In this document: one piece after another, positions 18,909-26,148 of the stretch
Layout: every line of letters begins with the position of its first letter
How positions within the stretch are numbered: position 1 is the stretch's first letter
Source of the DNA: Polaribacter sp. Hel1_85
GTDB lineage: Bacteria > Bacteroidota > Bacteroidia > Flavobacteriales > Flavobacteriaceae
Length of the DNA stretch: 64,000 nucleotides
NCBI RefSeq assembly: GCF_000766795.1
Contig: NZ_JPDS01000002.1
Span: 253,001-317,000, forward strand
Direction: 5' to 3'
Made by a program: the position numbers and the translations under genes
Notes under the pieces: generated by a model
The model's database searches: none
What the model was told of the DNA's origin: nothing
The model's input: the letters and a program-made list of their open reading frames with translations, nothing else

Positions 18909-19621
18909 GTAAAGCTACCAAAATAGAAAAACAAGAATCTTCGAGTAGCATAAAAATGCTAAAAGCGATGCTGGTTATTGGAATATTAAGTGCTCTACTT
19001 ATTGTATCAGCTTACCAGTTAACACTGCCGAGAGTACAACAACTTAAGGCTGAAGCATTAGAGAAAGCTATTTTTAAAGTTCTTCCAGGAACTATTAGTA
19101 CACAGGCTTTTGGTATAAATGCCGATGGAGAATTAACCAAGTTGGAAAATGGTGATAAACCTGAATCTACCTATTATGCAGGATATAATAAAAATGAGAA
19201 ACTTGTGGGTTATGCAGTTGATGCTGCCGGACAAGGTTATGCCGATATTATCAGAGTACTTTATGGTTACGATCCAAAGGAACAAATCCTAATTGGGTTT
19301 CAAGTTTTAGAAAGCAAAGAAACTCCTGGACTTGGTGATAAAATTGAAAAAGACCAACGATTTCTTGACAATTTTAAAGCGTTAGACGTAAGCCTTACTA
19401 ATGATAGAAAGATTAAAAACAAAGTAATTACGGTGAAGCAAGGTGAAAAACAAAACCCTTGGGAAATTGACGGAATAACCGGAGCAACGATTTCTTCTCG
19501 GGCAATCGGAAAGATTATTGGCATAAGTACAGCAAAAGACGTTCCTATTCTCTTTAACAATCACAAGAAGATTATGGACGATTCTAAACCTAATGAAAAA
19601 CAAACAGAAAACAATGAGTAA
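18905..19621 (+). CDS. rnfG: Rnf complex subunit RnfG (covalent FMN)
   Basis: The 238-residue protein has one N-terminal membrane helix (about residues 20-40) and an FMN-binding domain outside the membrane. The flavinylation motif is DGITGATISSRAIG, with the threonine before SS as the FMN site. The GLGDKIEKDQRFLDNF segment is typical of RnfG/NqrC. It overlaps rnfD by 4 bp, and its last bases overlap rnfE. The C-terminal 25 residues are charged and vary in this family. Confidence 0.93.
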   Translation: MSKATKIEKQESSSSIKMLKAMLVIGILSALLIVSAYQLTLPRVQQLKAEALEKAIFKVLPGTISTQAFGINADGELTKLENGDKPESTYYAGYNKNEKLVGYAVDAAGQGYADIIRVLYGYDPKEQILIGFQVLESKETPGLGDKIEKDQRFLDNFKALDVSLTNDRKIKNKVITVKQGEKQNPWEIDGITGATISSRAIGKIIGISTAKDVPILFNNHKKIMDDSKPNEKQTENNE

Positions 19622-20246
19622 AGATAATACCTCATCCAAACAAGAGCCCTCCAATACTGATGAATTTATCAAAGGAATTTGGCGAGATAACCCGGTATTT
19701 GTGCAAGTATTGGGTATGTGCCCCGTATTGGCTGTTTCAAATACGGCAGAAAATGCGCTTGCAATGGGATTAGCAACAGCTTTTGTATTATTGATGTCTA
19801 ATATTTTGGTATCCTTACTGCGTAATTTTATTCCCAAACAAGTACGTATTGCCTCGTATATTCTTATAATAGCCACATTTGTTACTGTTACAGATTATGC
19901 TATTCAAGCTATAAGTGTAGAGTTGTACAAAAGCCTTGGCGCATTCATATCACTAATTGTGGTAAACTGCCTAATTCTAAGTCGTGCAGAAGCATTTGCA
20001 TCTAAAAATACGGTAGGAAAATCTATGCTTGATGCACTTGGTATGGGACTAGGTTTTACATTCGCTCTTTTTTGCTTAGGGGCAGTGAGAGAACTCCTTG
20101 GTAATGGATCAATTTTTCAATTTGCCATTTTCCCTGCGAATTTTCAAAATTGGATAGTAATGATATTACCAGCTGGCGGTTTTTTTACCCTTGCAGCTTG
20201 GTTACTTATAATTAATTTGATACAAACAAGAAAAATAAAATCATGA
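19617..20246 (+). CDS. rnfE: Rnf complex membrane subunit RnfE
   Basis: This membrane subunit (about 209 residues from ATG 19617; an in-frame ATG at 19593 would add eight) has six helices and the family start DEFIKGIWRDNPVFVQVLGMCPVLAVSN. RnfE and RnfA are inverted-topology homologues that hold an iron site between them, with a Cys in each half; MCPVLA here and LCLGAVRELLGNG later carry candidate cysteines. I prefer 19617 because it overlaps the rnfG stop as ATGAGTAA, the coupling seen at the other junctions. The rnfA start overlaps its stop by 4 bp. Confidence 0.93.
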   Translation, partial: SKDNTSSKQEPSNTDEFIKGIWRDNPVFVQVLGMCPVLAVSNTAENALAMGLATAFVLLMSNILVSLLRNFIPKQVRIASYILIIATFVTVTDYAIQAISVELYKSLGAFISLIVVNCLILSRAEAFASKNTVGKSMLDALGMGLGFTFALFCLGAVRELLGNGSIFQFAIFPANFQNWIVMILPAGGFFTLAAWLLIINLIQTRKIKS

Positions 20247-20824
20247 ATACAGAATCTCTAGGAACTATTTTTCTCAATGCCGTCTTAGTTAACAACTTTG
20301 TTCTGGCTTACTTTCTTGGTATTTGTCCATTTTTGGGCGTATCAGGAAAAATAGAAACAGCCTCAAAAATGGGGAGTGCAGTTACGTTTGTAATGCTAAT
20401 AAGTTCTATGTGTGCTTATGGTATTCATGCCTTTTTGGTAGCAATCGATGCTCCTTACCTTCAGCTGATTAGTTATATTGTAGTGATTGCTTCTACTGTA
20501 CAATTAGTCGAAATGTTCATCAAAAAAATGAGTCCGGCATTATTTCGTTCTTTGGGTATTTTTCTTCCATTGATAACAACTAATTGCGCTATACTAGGTG
20601 TGGCATTATTTCAAACAAATAAAGGGTATGGATTTTTAGAAAGTGTGATTTATGCCTTAGGAGCCGGAGTAGGATTTACATTAGCACTGCTATTAATTTC
20701 TGGTTTACGAGAAAAATTGAATTTTGCTGAAGTACCTAACGTTTCCAAAGGAACAGCATTAACCTTGTTTCTCGCAGGAATATTATCCTTATGTTTTATG
20801 GGGTTTGCAGGCCTTGGGGCTTAA
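20243..20824 (+). CDS. rnfA: Rnf complex membrane subunit RnfA
   Basis: The 193-residue membrane protein has six helices. Conserved stretches include NAVLVNNFVLAYFLGICPFLGVS and LPLITTNCAILGVALF, each with a cysteine expected to bind the shared Fe-S centre with RnfE. The length matches the family exactly. It overlaps rnfE by 4 bp and is followed after 15 bp by a small Cys-rich membrane protein instead of rnfB, which is the usual next gene in the Bacteroides/Clostridium order. Confidence 0.95.
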   Translation: MNTESLGTIFLNAVLVNNFVLAYFLGICPFLGVSGKIETASKMGSAVTFVMLISSMCAYGIHAFLVAIDAPYLQLISYIVVIASTVQLVEMFIKKMSPALFRSLGIFLPLITTNCAILGVALFQTNKGYGFLESVIYALGAGVGFTLALLLISGLREKLNFAEVPNVSKGTALTLFLAGILSLCFMGFAGLGA

Positions 20825-20839
20825 TAAAAAAAAGAAAAT

Positions 20840-21031
20840 ATGTTTCAATCACTTATAATCGGAATTGGTTCAACTGTAGTTTTAGTACTGTTATGGACAT
20901 TAGTACAAACCCAATGGAAAAATGTGTTTCGCGAGGAATATTTAGAAGATGATGTGCTGGCAGGCAGAAGAAGTTGTTCAAATTGCGGTTGCACTTCCTC
21001 TGTTTGTGAGAGAAAAAAAGAAAATGATTAA
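20840..21031 (+). CDS. Small membrane protein with C-terminal Cys cluster (NqrM-like)
   Basis: The 63-residue protein has one N-terminal helix (about residues 5-24) and a short tail with four cysteines in the pattern SCSNCGCTSSVC. It resembles in size and layout NqrM (DUF539), a maturation factor thought to deliver iron to the NqrD/NqrE centre, which is homologous to the RnfA/RnfE centre. Its place directly after rnfA fits such a role. Sequence similarity is confined to the helix-plus-cysteines plan, so this is an inference; a small Fe-S carrier is another reading. Confidence 0.65.
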   Translation: MFQSLIIGIGSTVVLVLLWTLVQTQWKNVFREEYLEDDVLAGRRSCSNCGCTSSVCERKKEND

Positions 21032-21075
21032 ACATTGATTATGATACATTTAACAATAATAATTAAAAAATAGCC

Positions 21076-21933
21076 ATGGCAAATTTATTAGATTTTGATA
21101 TTAAAAAAAGGTATAAGGCAATCGTTAAAAAGACTTCACGACTAACACCAACAGACACTGAAGAAGTGCGTGAAATTGTACTTGAAGTGAAAGATTCTGA
21201 ATTTGAATGCGAAGTAAACCAAAGCTTTGGAGTATTGGTAAAAATTTCTGGTGATTTTGGAAATAATTTCCATCATAGACTATATAGTGTGGCTGATTTA
21301 CCAAAAAGCATCAAAGGTAAACGGCAACTTACTATGTTAGTGAAACGTTGCTCTTACGTTGATGAATTCAATGGAGAAGAATATCAGGGTGTTGCTTCAA
21401 ATTATTTATGCAATCGCAAAAAAGGTGATGAAATTATGGTTACAGGCCCATTTAATTTACCTTTTAAAGTTCCACAAGACAAAACTTCCAATTTAATTCT
21501 CATTGGTATGGGTACAGGTATTGCACCATTCCGAGCATTTATCAAACATATTTATCAAGATGTAAAAGATTGGGAAGGGCAAATTCGTTTATTTTATGGT
21601 GCACGCAGTGGTTTAGAATTATTGTATTTAAATGACAAAGATGGAGATCTTACAAATTATTATGATGAAGAAACATTCAAGGCCTTTCATGCATTGAGTC
21701 CAAGACCAGAGTGGTCTGACCCCATTGAACTAGAAAAAGCAATTGTAGGGCAAACTGCTGAAATAATTGAATTACTTGGAAAGTCAAACACCTGTATTTA
21801 TGTTGCTGGATATGAAGCCATCCACAAAAAGCTTAATAAGGCATTTTCAGATATTTTAGGCTCAGAAGAAAAATGGCGACTTCGAAAAGCCGAATTAGTT
21901 GCCGGTAAAAAATGGGCTGAAATTATTTATTAA
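21076..21933 (+). CDS. Plant-type ferredoxin-NADP+ reductase
   Basis: The 285-residue flavoprotein has the FAD motif RLYSVADLP (about residues 74-82), a SNYLC segment, the nucleotide-binding GMGTGIAPFRAF, FYGARSGLEL, and YVAGYEAIHKKL. It ends in EIIY with a terminal tyrosine, as plant-type ferredoxin-NADP+ reductases end in an aromatic residue that stacks on the flavin. It should move electrons between reduced ferredoxin and NADP+. Placed between rnfA and rnfB, it suggests the module supplies or drains both NADH (Rnf) and NADPH. An NqrF-like role is less likely, as the ferredoxin domain is missing. Confidence 0.88.
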   Translation: MANLLDFDIKKRYKAIVKKTSRLTPTDTEEVREIVLEVKDSEFECEVNQSFGVLVKISGDFGNNFHHRLYSVADLPKSIKGKRQLTMLVKRCSYVDEFNGEEYQGVASNYLCNRKKGDEIMVTGPFNLPFKVPQDKTSNLILIGMGTGIAPFRAFIKHIYQDVKDWEGQIRLFYGARSGLELLYLNDKDGDLTNYYDEETFKAFHALSPRPEWSDPIELEKAIVGQTAEIIELLGKSNTCIYVAGYEAIHKKLNKAFSDILGSEEKWRLRKAELVAGKKWAEIIY

Positions 21934-21987
21934 CCCTGTATTGAGATATAAAAGAGACCCTATTTTTTAATAAATCCACAAAATAAT

Positions 21988-22854
21988 ATGTCTATCATTG
22001 TTGCAATAGCCGCACTCGGAGGTTTAACCTTAGTTCTATCAATAATGCTAATTATTGCGAACAAGAAGCTTTATGTCTATGAAGATCCACGCATAGAAAT
22101 TGTGGAAGACATGTTGCCCCATGCAAATTGTGGTGCATGTGGGTACCCAGGTTGTCGCCCTTTTGCGGAGGCTTTAGTGCATCAAAAATCCTTACCAGGA
22201 AAGTGTACTGTCAGTACAGATGAAGGAAGGGAGTCTATAGCCAAATTTCTCGGTGTTGCATTAGGTACTGAAGAAAAGCAAGTCGCTCGTCTAGCTTGTG
22301 CTGGCGGAACGAATGTAGCTCTCAATCGAGCTCAATATATTGGAATTCAAAGTTGTCAGGCAGCCACTTTGGTTTCTGGTGGTGGTAAAGGTTGTTTCTG
22401 GGGTTGTTTGGGACATGGTGATTGCGAAGTAGTTTGTGATTTTGATGCCATTATCATGAATGAACATGGCTTACCTATAGTAGTTAATGAAAAATGTACT
22501 GCCTGTGGTGATTGTGTTGAAGCTTGTCCTAAAGATTTATTTTCTTTACAACCAATAAGTCATCGGCTTTGGGTAGCATGTAAAAATCTTGAACACGGAA
22601 ATGCTGTTCTTGAAGATTGCGAGGTAGGTTGTACTGCCTGTGGAAAATGTGATATGGATGCACCTGATGATTTAATTACTATGATAAACAATTTGCCAGT
22701 GATTAACTATGCAGAAAATCATAATACACAAAAACCTATTCAACGATGCCCAACCGGTGCAATTGTATGGTTAGAAGATAACGGAAAAGTGGTTAAAGGC
22801 AAAGAAAGTAGAAAAATTATTCGTAAGGGTATCAAATCAATGGGAAATTCGTAA
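21988..22854 (+). CDS. rnfB: Rnf complex subunit RnfB (multi-cluster ferredoxin-like)
   Basis: The 288-residue protein has one N-terminal membrane helix. A 4Fe-4S domain follows (HANCGACGYPGC, residues 46-57). A long Cys-rich part comes next, with CFWGCLGHGDCEVVCDF and CTACGDCVEACP, and a last group (CEVGCTACGKCDM, CPTGAI). This is the long RnfB form of Bacteroidetes and clostridia rather than the short enteric RsxB. It receives electrons from ferredoxin. It lies 54 bp after the ferredoxin-NADP+ reductase gene and ends the cluster just before a strong terminator. Confidence 0.95.
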   Translation: MSIIVAIAALGGLTLVLSIMLIIANKKLYVYEDPRIEIVEDMLPHANCGACGYPGCRPFAEALVHQKSLPGKCTVSTDEGRESIAKFLGVALGTEEKQVARLACAGGTNVALNRAQYIGIQSCQAATLVSGGGKGCFWGCLGHGDCEVVCDFDAIIMNEHGLPIVVNEKCTACGDCVEACPKDLFSLQPISHRLWVACKNLEHGNAVLEDCEVGCTACGKCDMDAPDDLITMINNLPVINYAENHNTQKPIQRCPTGAIVWLEDNGKVVKGKESRKIIRKGIKSMGNS

Positions 22855-22896
22855 ATGATCTCCCTTGATTCTGTAAAAGTAAGAAATTAAGGAATA

Positions 22897-22932
22897 AAAA
22901 AAACGGTTCGTGAAACACGAACCGTTTTTTTT
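22897..22932. terminator. Strong bidirectional hairpin terminator, second copy of the island-edge hairpin
   Basis: A perfect 12-bp stem AAACGGTTCGTG (22901-22912) and CACGAACCGTTT (22916-22927) with loop AAA and a T-run ends the Rnf operon on the plus strand. The core GGTTCGTGAAACACGAACC is identical to the hairpin at 10672-10690, and the bases just beyond it (ATTGGTATAAACCT) match ATTGGCATAAACCT at the left edge at 13 of 14 positions. It therefore also looks like a displaced tRNA terminator. Confidence 0.8.
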
Positions 22933-22949
22933 AAATTGGTATAAACCTT

Positions 22950-22978
22950 GTAGCCCCAAGTGGAGTGTTCTCGAACCA
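22950..22978 (-). repeat. tRNA-like scrap at the junction of two island units
   Basis: After the hairpin copy, GTAGCCCCAAGTGGAGTG is followed by TTCTCGAACCA. CTCGAACCA is the antisense T-loop/stem sequence shared with the tRNA-fMet copies, in the same position relative to the hairpin as at 10714. The rest differs, reading like a tRNA acceptor/T arm with an insertion of about five bases. It is either a badly decayed fMet 3' end or the 3' end of another tRNA. Confidence 0.45.
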
Positions 22979-23081
22979 AATATATATAGGCTTTAAAAAC
23001 CTCTACGAATTAAAACCTGTACTTGAAGAAGCAGGCTTATACCCTATTCCAACAGACACAAACCAATTACAGGCGTGGTAA
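22965..23081 (+). pseudogene. 3' remnant of an element gene fused to tRNA antisense
   Basis: A short frame opens at a GTG inside the tRNA-like scrap and reads about 38 residues, ending YPIPTDTNQLQAW. The part after the junction (GFKNLYELKPVLEEAGLY) looks like real coding sequence with no start of its own. Its stop overlaps the GTG start of the next gene, as in an operon. I take it as the tail of a gene whose 5' part was lost at the island junction. Confidence 0.4.
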
Positions 23082-23833
23082 ATTATTATACTACCATACC
23101 TGCTGAGTTATGCGAATACGCTTTGATTAACAGAAAAGTTAATCACACGAAACTGTATCTATTACTAAAACTTAAATCAAGCGGACATATAAAATATGAA
23201 TTAGATGTTTTTGAATGTGCAAAAGATTGGGCAGATGAGTTACAACTAAATTATAAAACAGTACTAAACTGTTTTAAGTGGCTAATCAGAGAAAAATGGA
23301 TTACTATAAACAGTATAAGTAAAGCCATTCACATCAAAGGCTATCCAAAATTATTTACAAAACTTAACTTCAAATCTAAAACTGCAATAATATATGAACC
23401 AGAAAGTTTTTCTGATTTCAAAGCATTCTGCTGTGCAGTAGTTATAATATTTTACAGGAACAGGAAAAGATATTTTCAAAAGCAATCGGTCGCTAATATG
23501 GAGCGTGCCACTACGAATTGCAAGACATATCCTAAAGGTTTCTATACAATTTCTTGTAACTACTTAGCAGAATGTTTAGGTGTAAGTAAAAAGACTGCTT
23601 ACAACTACAAAAACGAAGCACACAAAATCGGCTTTATAACAAAAAAGAAAAATTTGGTATTCATAACCAATGACAAAGGAGAGCGATTAACGAACGCTCA
23701 TTTCCATTCTTATAAGTTTTATAAAGGCAGATCAATTGCAAGACGTATTCGTAGAGGCAAGAAGTATTTAAAAATAGTTGAAGCAGATTTAATAAAGTCT
23801 AACATCCACCTAAAAAAGAAGCGTGTTCTATAA
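23075..23833 (+). CDS. Winged-helix element protein (replication-initiator or regulator-like)
   Basis: The 252-residue basic protein has two helix-turn-helix-like parts: one near residues 35-85 (DWADELQLNYKTVLNCFKWLIREKWI) and one near 160-200 (YLAECLGVSKKTAYNYKNEAHKIGFI). The tail is very Arg/Lys-rich. This plan is common in small plasmid or phage replication and regulatory proteins. It starts with GTG, overlapping the stop of the preceding remnant. I do not assign an exact family. Confidence 0.55.
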   Translation: MVNYYTTIPAELCEYALINRKVNHTKLYLLLKLKSSGHIKYELDVFECAKDWADELQLNYKTVLNCFKWLIREKWITINSISKAIHIKGYPKLFTKLNFKSKTAIIYEPESFSDFKAFCCAVVIIFYRNRKRYFQKQSVANMERATTNCKTYPKGFYTISCNYLAECLGVSKKTAYNYKNEAHKIGFITKKKNLVFITNDKGERLTNAHFHSYKFYKGRSIARRIRRGKKYLKIVEADLIKSNIHLKKKRVL

Positions 23834-23928
23834 TGGAAAAAATGTAAACGGACATTATGGGTTTCTAAGGGAAACCAATAAACTCAACTACAATTGCCTG
23901 CGCAGAAACTACATCGTATTTTTAAGTA

Positions 23929-24657
23929 ATGGAAGAAATAAAACAAATAGTAACAGCAAACTTTACAGAAGTAGATAGACTACTTAAAGAGGATTATGTA
24001 TGTGTAAGCATCATAGGAAAAGTATATGGGGAATACGCAAGAGAAGAAATACAAAGAATAACTAGCCTTAATACTTTTAGATTTTATTACCATATCAAAG
24101 CAGAAGATTGGTATGCCTGCAATATCCTGTACCGAGACATCCTAAAGAAAAAAGGAATAGAAAAATTGAAAGCAGACCTGCAAAATCTTGTTTCCAAACA
24201 AAATAAAAGTAAAATAGCATTATGTGGGTATGGAGAGGGCGATGATTTCTGCTATCGACATATTTTAAGCGATTATCTTAATGCAAACGGAGTTAGTGTT
24301 ACCGAAGTTGGAAACGTTGATTTAAACACCCAAAAAGCGTACTGGGAACAAAACCAATACAAAGCACAAGGGCATTATAATTTAACTGATGAATATGTGG
24401 GTCAGATACTTGAAAAAAGCGAATGGATTTTTGCTAAAACGATGCCTAAAAACCCGCATTTTTACACTTTACGCAAGAATTTCGGCAATAATGAACTGTT
24501 TTTACACATAGTCTCACATATTAGATTTTATGGAAAGGCAGAAATTTTCGAGAGTGTTTTGTATCGTGTGTTTTACTATAATGGTTATAAATACTGGGAT
24601 CACCCCTGCGATGCCCTTAATGAGAATTGCGATTTAATTAACAGAGCGGTTATATAA
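23929..24657 (+). CDS. Unknown element protein with a DUF488-like core
   Basis: The 242-residue protein has a central segment KIALCGYGEGDDFCYRHILSDYLN. This resembles the DUF488 signature, where a Cys/His-Arg-His element follows a hydrophobic strand. The C-terminal part (YNGYKYWDHPCDALNENCDLINRAV) is aromatic-rich and unfamiliar. No signal peptide or membrane helix is present. It lies between two DNA-binding element proteins, so a phage or plasmid accessory role is likely; activity is unknown. Confidence 0.55.
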   Translation: MEEIKQIVTANFTEVDRLLKEDYVCVSIIGKVYGEYAREEIQRITSLNTFRFYYHIKAEDWYACNILYRDILKKKGIEKLKADLQNLVSKQNKSKIALCGYGEGDDFCYRHILSDYLNANGVSVTEVGNVDLNTQKAYWEQNQYKAQGHYNLTDEYVGQILEKSEWIFAKTMPKNPHFYTLRKNFGNNELFLHIVSHIRFYGKAEIFESVLYRVFYYNGYKYWDHPCDALNENCDLINRAVI

Positions 24658-24693
24658 ATTATACAAAATCCGACACTATAAAAAAGAGAACAG

Positions 24694-25092
24694 ATGAAGC
24701 AAAATAGAAAACCAACCACAGCAAAGTTGACAAAGGCACAAAAGAAAAAAGCAATGATACACGCAATGCATACTACTCTTGGCAATGTAACCGCATCTAC
24801 ACGAGAAGTAGGCATACATAGAGATACTCATTATCGATGGATGAATGAAGATGTTAAATATCATAATGCAATAAAAGAAGCCATTGAAATAGATTTAGAC
24901 TTTTCAGAAGCAGCACTCCGAAAAAGAATACAGGCAGGAGATACAACAGCAATAATTTTTCATTTAAAAACAAAAGGAAAACATCGTGGTTATGTAGAGA
25001 CAAAACACAACCTCAACACCGAAATTCCTAAAGATGATATGAAAGATAAAACAGTAGAAGAACTATTAGCAATAATAAACGCAGAAGAATAA
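24694..25092 (+). CDS. Phage terminase small-subunit-like HTH protein
   Basis: The 132-residue protein has an N-terminal helix-turn-helix (HTTLGNVTASTREVGIHRDTHYRWM, about 27-51). The conserved pattern DFSEAALRKRIQAGDTTAIIFHLKTKGKHRGYVE follows in two parts. This plan is typical of phage DNA-packaging small subunits and related HTH proteins of Bacteroidetes elements. No large terminase or capsid genes follow, so it is either a remnant or serves a satellite-like element that borrows packaging from a helper. Confidence 0.7.
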   Translation: MKQNRKPTTAKLTKAQKKKAMIHAMHTTLGNVTASTREVGIHRDTHYRWMNEDVKYHNAIKEAIEIDLDFSEAALRKRIQAGDTTAIIFHLKTKGKHRGYVETKHNLNTEIPKDDMKDKTVEELLAIINAEE

Positions 25093-25174
25093 AAAATATG
25101 AAAACAGTCAACCAGTCAGAACAACAATCATTAGTACTTACATTTTTTAAACTAACCTTTAAAAAACGTAAGTA

Positions 25175-25840
25175 ATGAAAAAATACATAGCATATTACAG
25201 GGTCTCGACTAAAATGCAAGGCAATTCGGGATTAGGATTAGACGCTCAAAAATCATCAGTATTAAATTTCATTAATGACGATGATTTACTTATTGAAAGT
25301 TATACGGATGTAGAAAGCGGTAAAAATAACAATCGTCCAAACTTATTACAAGCCATTGAGGATTGTAAAAATAACGATGCAACACTTTTGATTGCTAAAC
25401 TCGATAGATTGAGTAGAAACGCTGCATTTATCTTTACGCTTCGTGACACGCAAGTTAAATTCAAATGTGTTGATATGCCAGAGGCTAATTCTGTTACAAT
25501 CGGAATTATGGCAGTACTTGCCCAAGACGAACGAGAACGTATTTCTAAACGTACAAAAGATGCTTTAGCGGAGTTAATTAAGCAAGGCATTAAGTTAGGC
25601 TCTCCTCAAAGCCTAAACAAAGAGGCAAGAGAAAAAGGGTTAAAGGCTCGAATGAGAAATGCAAGAGATAACGAGAACAATCGAAAAGCGCAAGGGTTTA
25701 TTATTTCCTTGTATCAAAATGGGCTTTCTTTTTATGCTATTACTAAAGAATTAAATAAACTAGGGTATAAAACACGTAACAACAAAGAGTTTCAGCAAAA
25801 TCAAGTACAACGGTTATATGATAGACACTTAAATAATTAG
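25175..25840 (+). CDS. Small serine recombinase (resolvase/invertase family)
   Basis: The 221-residue protein has the catalytic-serine motif YYRVSTKMQG near the N terminus. The LLIAKLDRLSRN segment and the arginine-rich LAQDERERISKRTKDAL are typical of the resolvase catalytic domain. A short C-terminal DNA-binding part follows (GLSFYAITKELNKLGYKTRNNKEF). It lacks the zinc ribbon and long C terminus of large serine integrases, so it more likely resolves or inverts DNA within the element than integrates it. Confidence 0.85.
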   Translation: MKKYIAYYRVSTKMQGNSGLGLDAQKSSVLNFINDDDLLIESYTDVESGKNNNRPNLLQAIEDCKNNDATLLIAKLDRLSRNAAFIFTLRDTQVKFKCVDMPEANSVTIGIMAVLAQDERERISKRTKDALAELIKQGIKLGSPQSLNKEAREKGLKARMRNARDNENNRKAQGFIISLYQNGLSFYAITKELNKLGYKTRNNKEFQQNQVQRLYDRHLNN

Positions 25841-25864
25841 TACTACAATGGCACTAATTTTGCA

Positions 25865-25893
25865 TTGAAACAAAATAAAAAAATGTAATTTTG
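25865..25893 (+). promoter_or_regulatory. Bacteroidetes-type promoter for the structured RNA
   Basis: A -7 element TAATTTTG at 25886-25893 fits TAnnTTTG, with TTG at 25865-25867 18 bp upstream as the -33 element. Transcription would start near 25900 and read through the folded segment at 25950-26130. Confidence 0.5.
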
Positions 25894-25949
25894 TCTTTGA
25901 ACAAAAAATTTAGATATAAAATAGATAATTAAAATAAAGTAGCGTAATC

Positions 25950-26130
25950 GTATTCTGTTCTTAAGAAATCGCCAGTTTCAAATAACAGTCAAGAATACAG
26001 TTTATGGCTACGTCCGATTGGGCGTAGGCTGTTTCTGTTTGACTGTGGGCTTCTGGCGATGCCTTTAAGAATGACGTTTCAGACCTCACGCCCTTTTTCG
26101 TTTCATATAACTGCTTTTTGAGGCTGAAAG
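25950..26130 (+). ncRNA. Highly structured non-coding segment (rod-like RNA plus second hairpin), family unknown
   Basis: A series of nested perfect stems can be read by eye. TTCTTAA 25958-25964 pairs with 26065-26071. ATCGCCAG 25968-25975 pairs with 26053-26060. ACAGTCAA 25985-25992 pairs with 26039-26046. ACAG 25997-26000 pairs with 26029-26032. TACGTCC 26009-26015 pairs with 26020-26026 around a GATT loop (one G-U pair). A second hairpin pairs TTTCAG/CCTCA (26077-26088) with TGAGG/CTGAAA (26119-26129). No protein is encoded. It lies between a resolvase and a membrane-protein gene whose ATG is 18 bp beyond. It may be a free ncRNA, a 5' leader, or a DNA-level origin or recombination structure. 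Confidence 0.6.
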
Positions 26131-26148
26131 CACCTAAACATCAGTTCT

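Noticed and set aside
25950..26130. Retron msr-msd or IscB/omega-type RNA
   Set aside because: No reverse transcriptase, IscB or TnpB gene is near; the only HNH protein is 6 kb away and has the PtuB plan.
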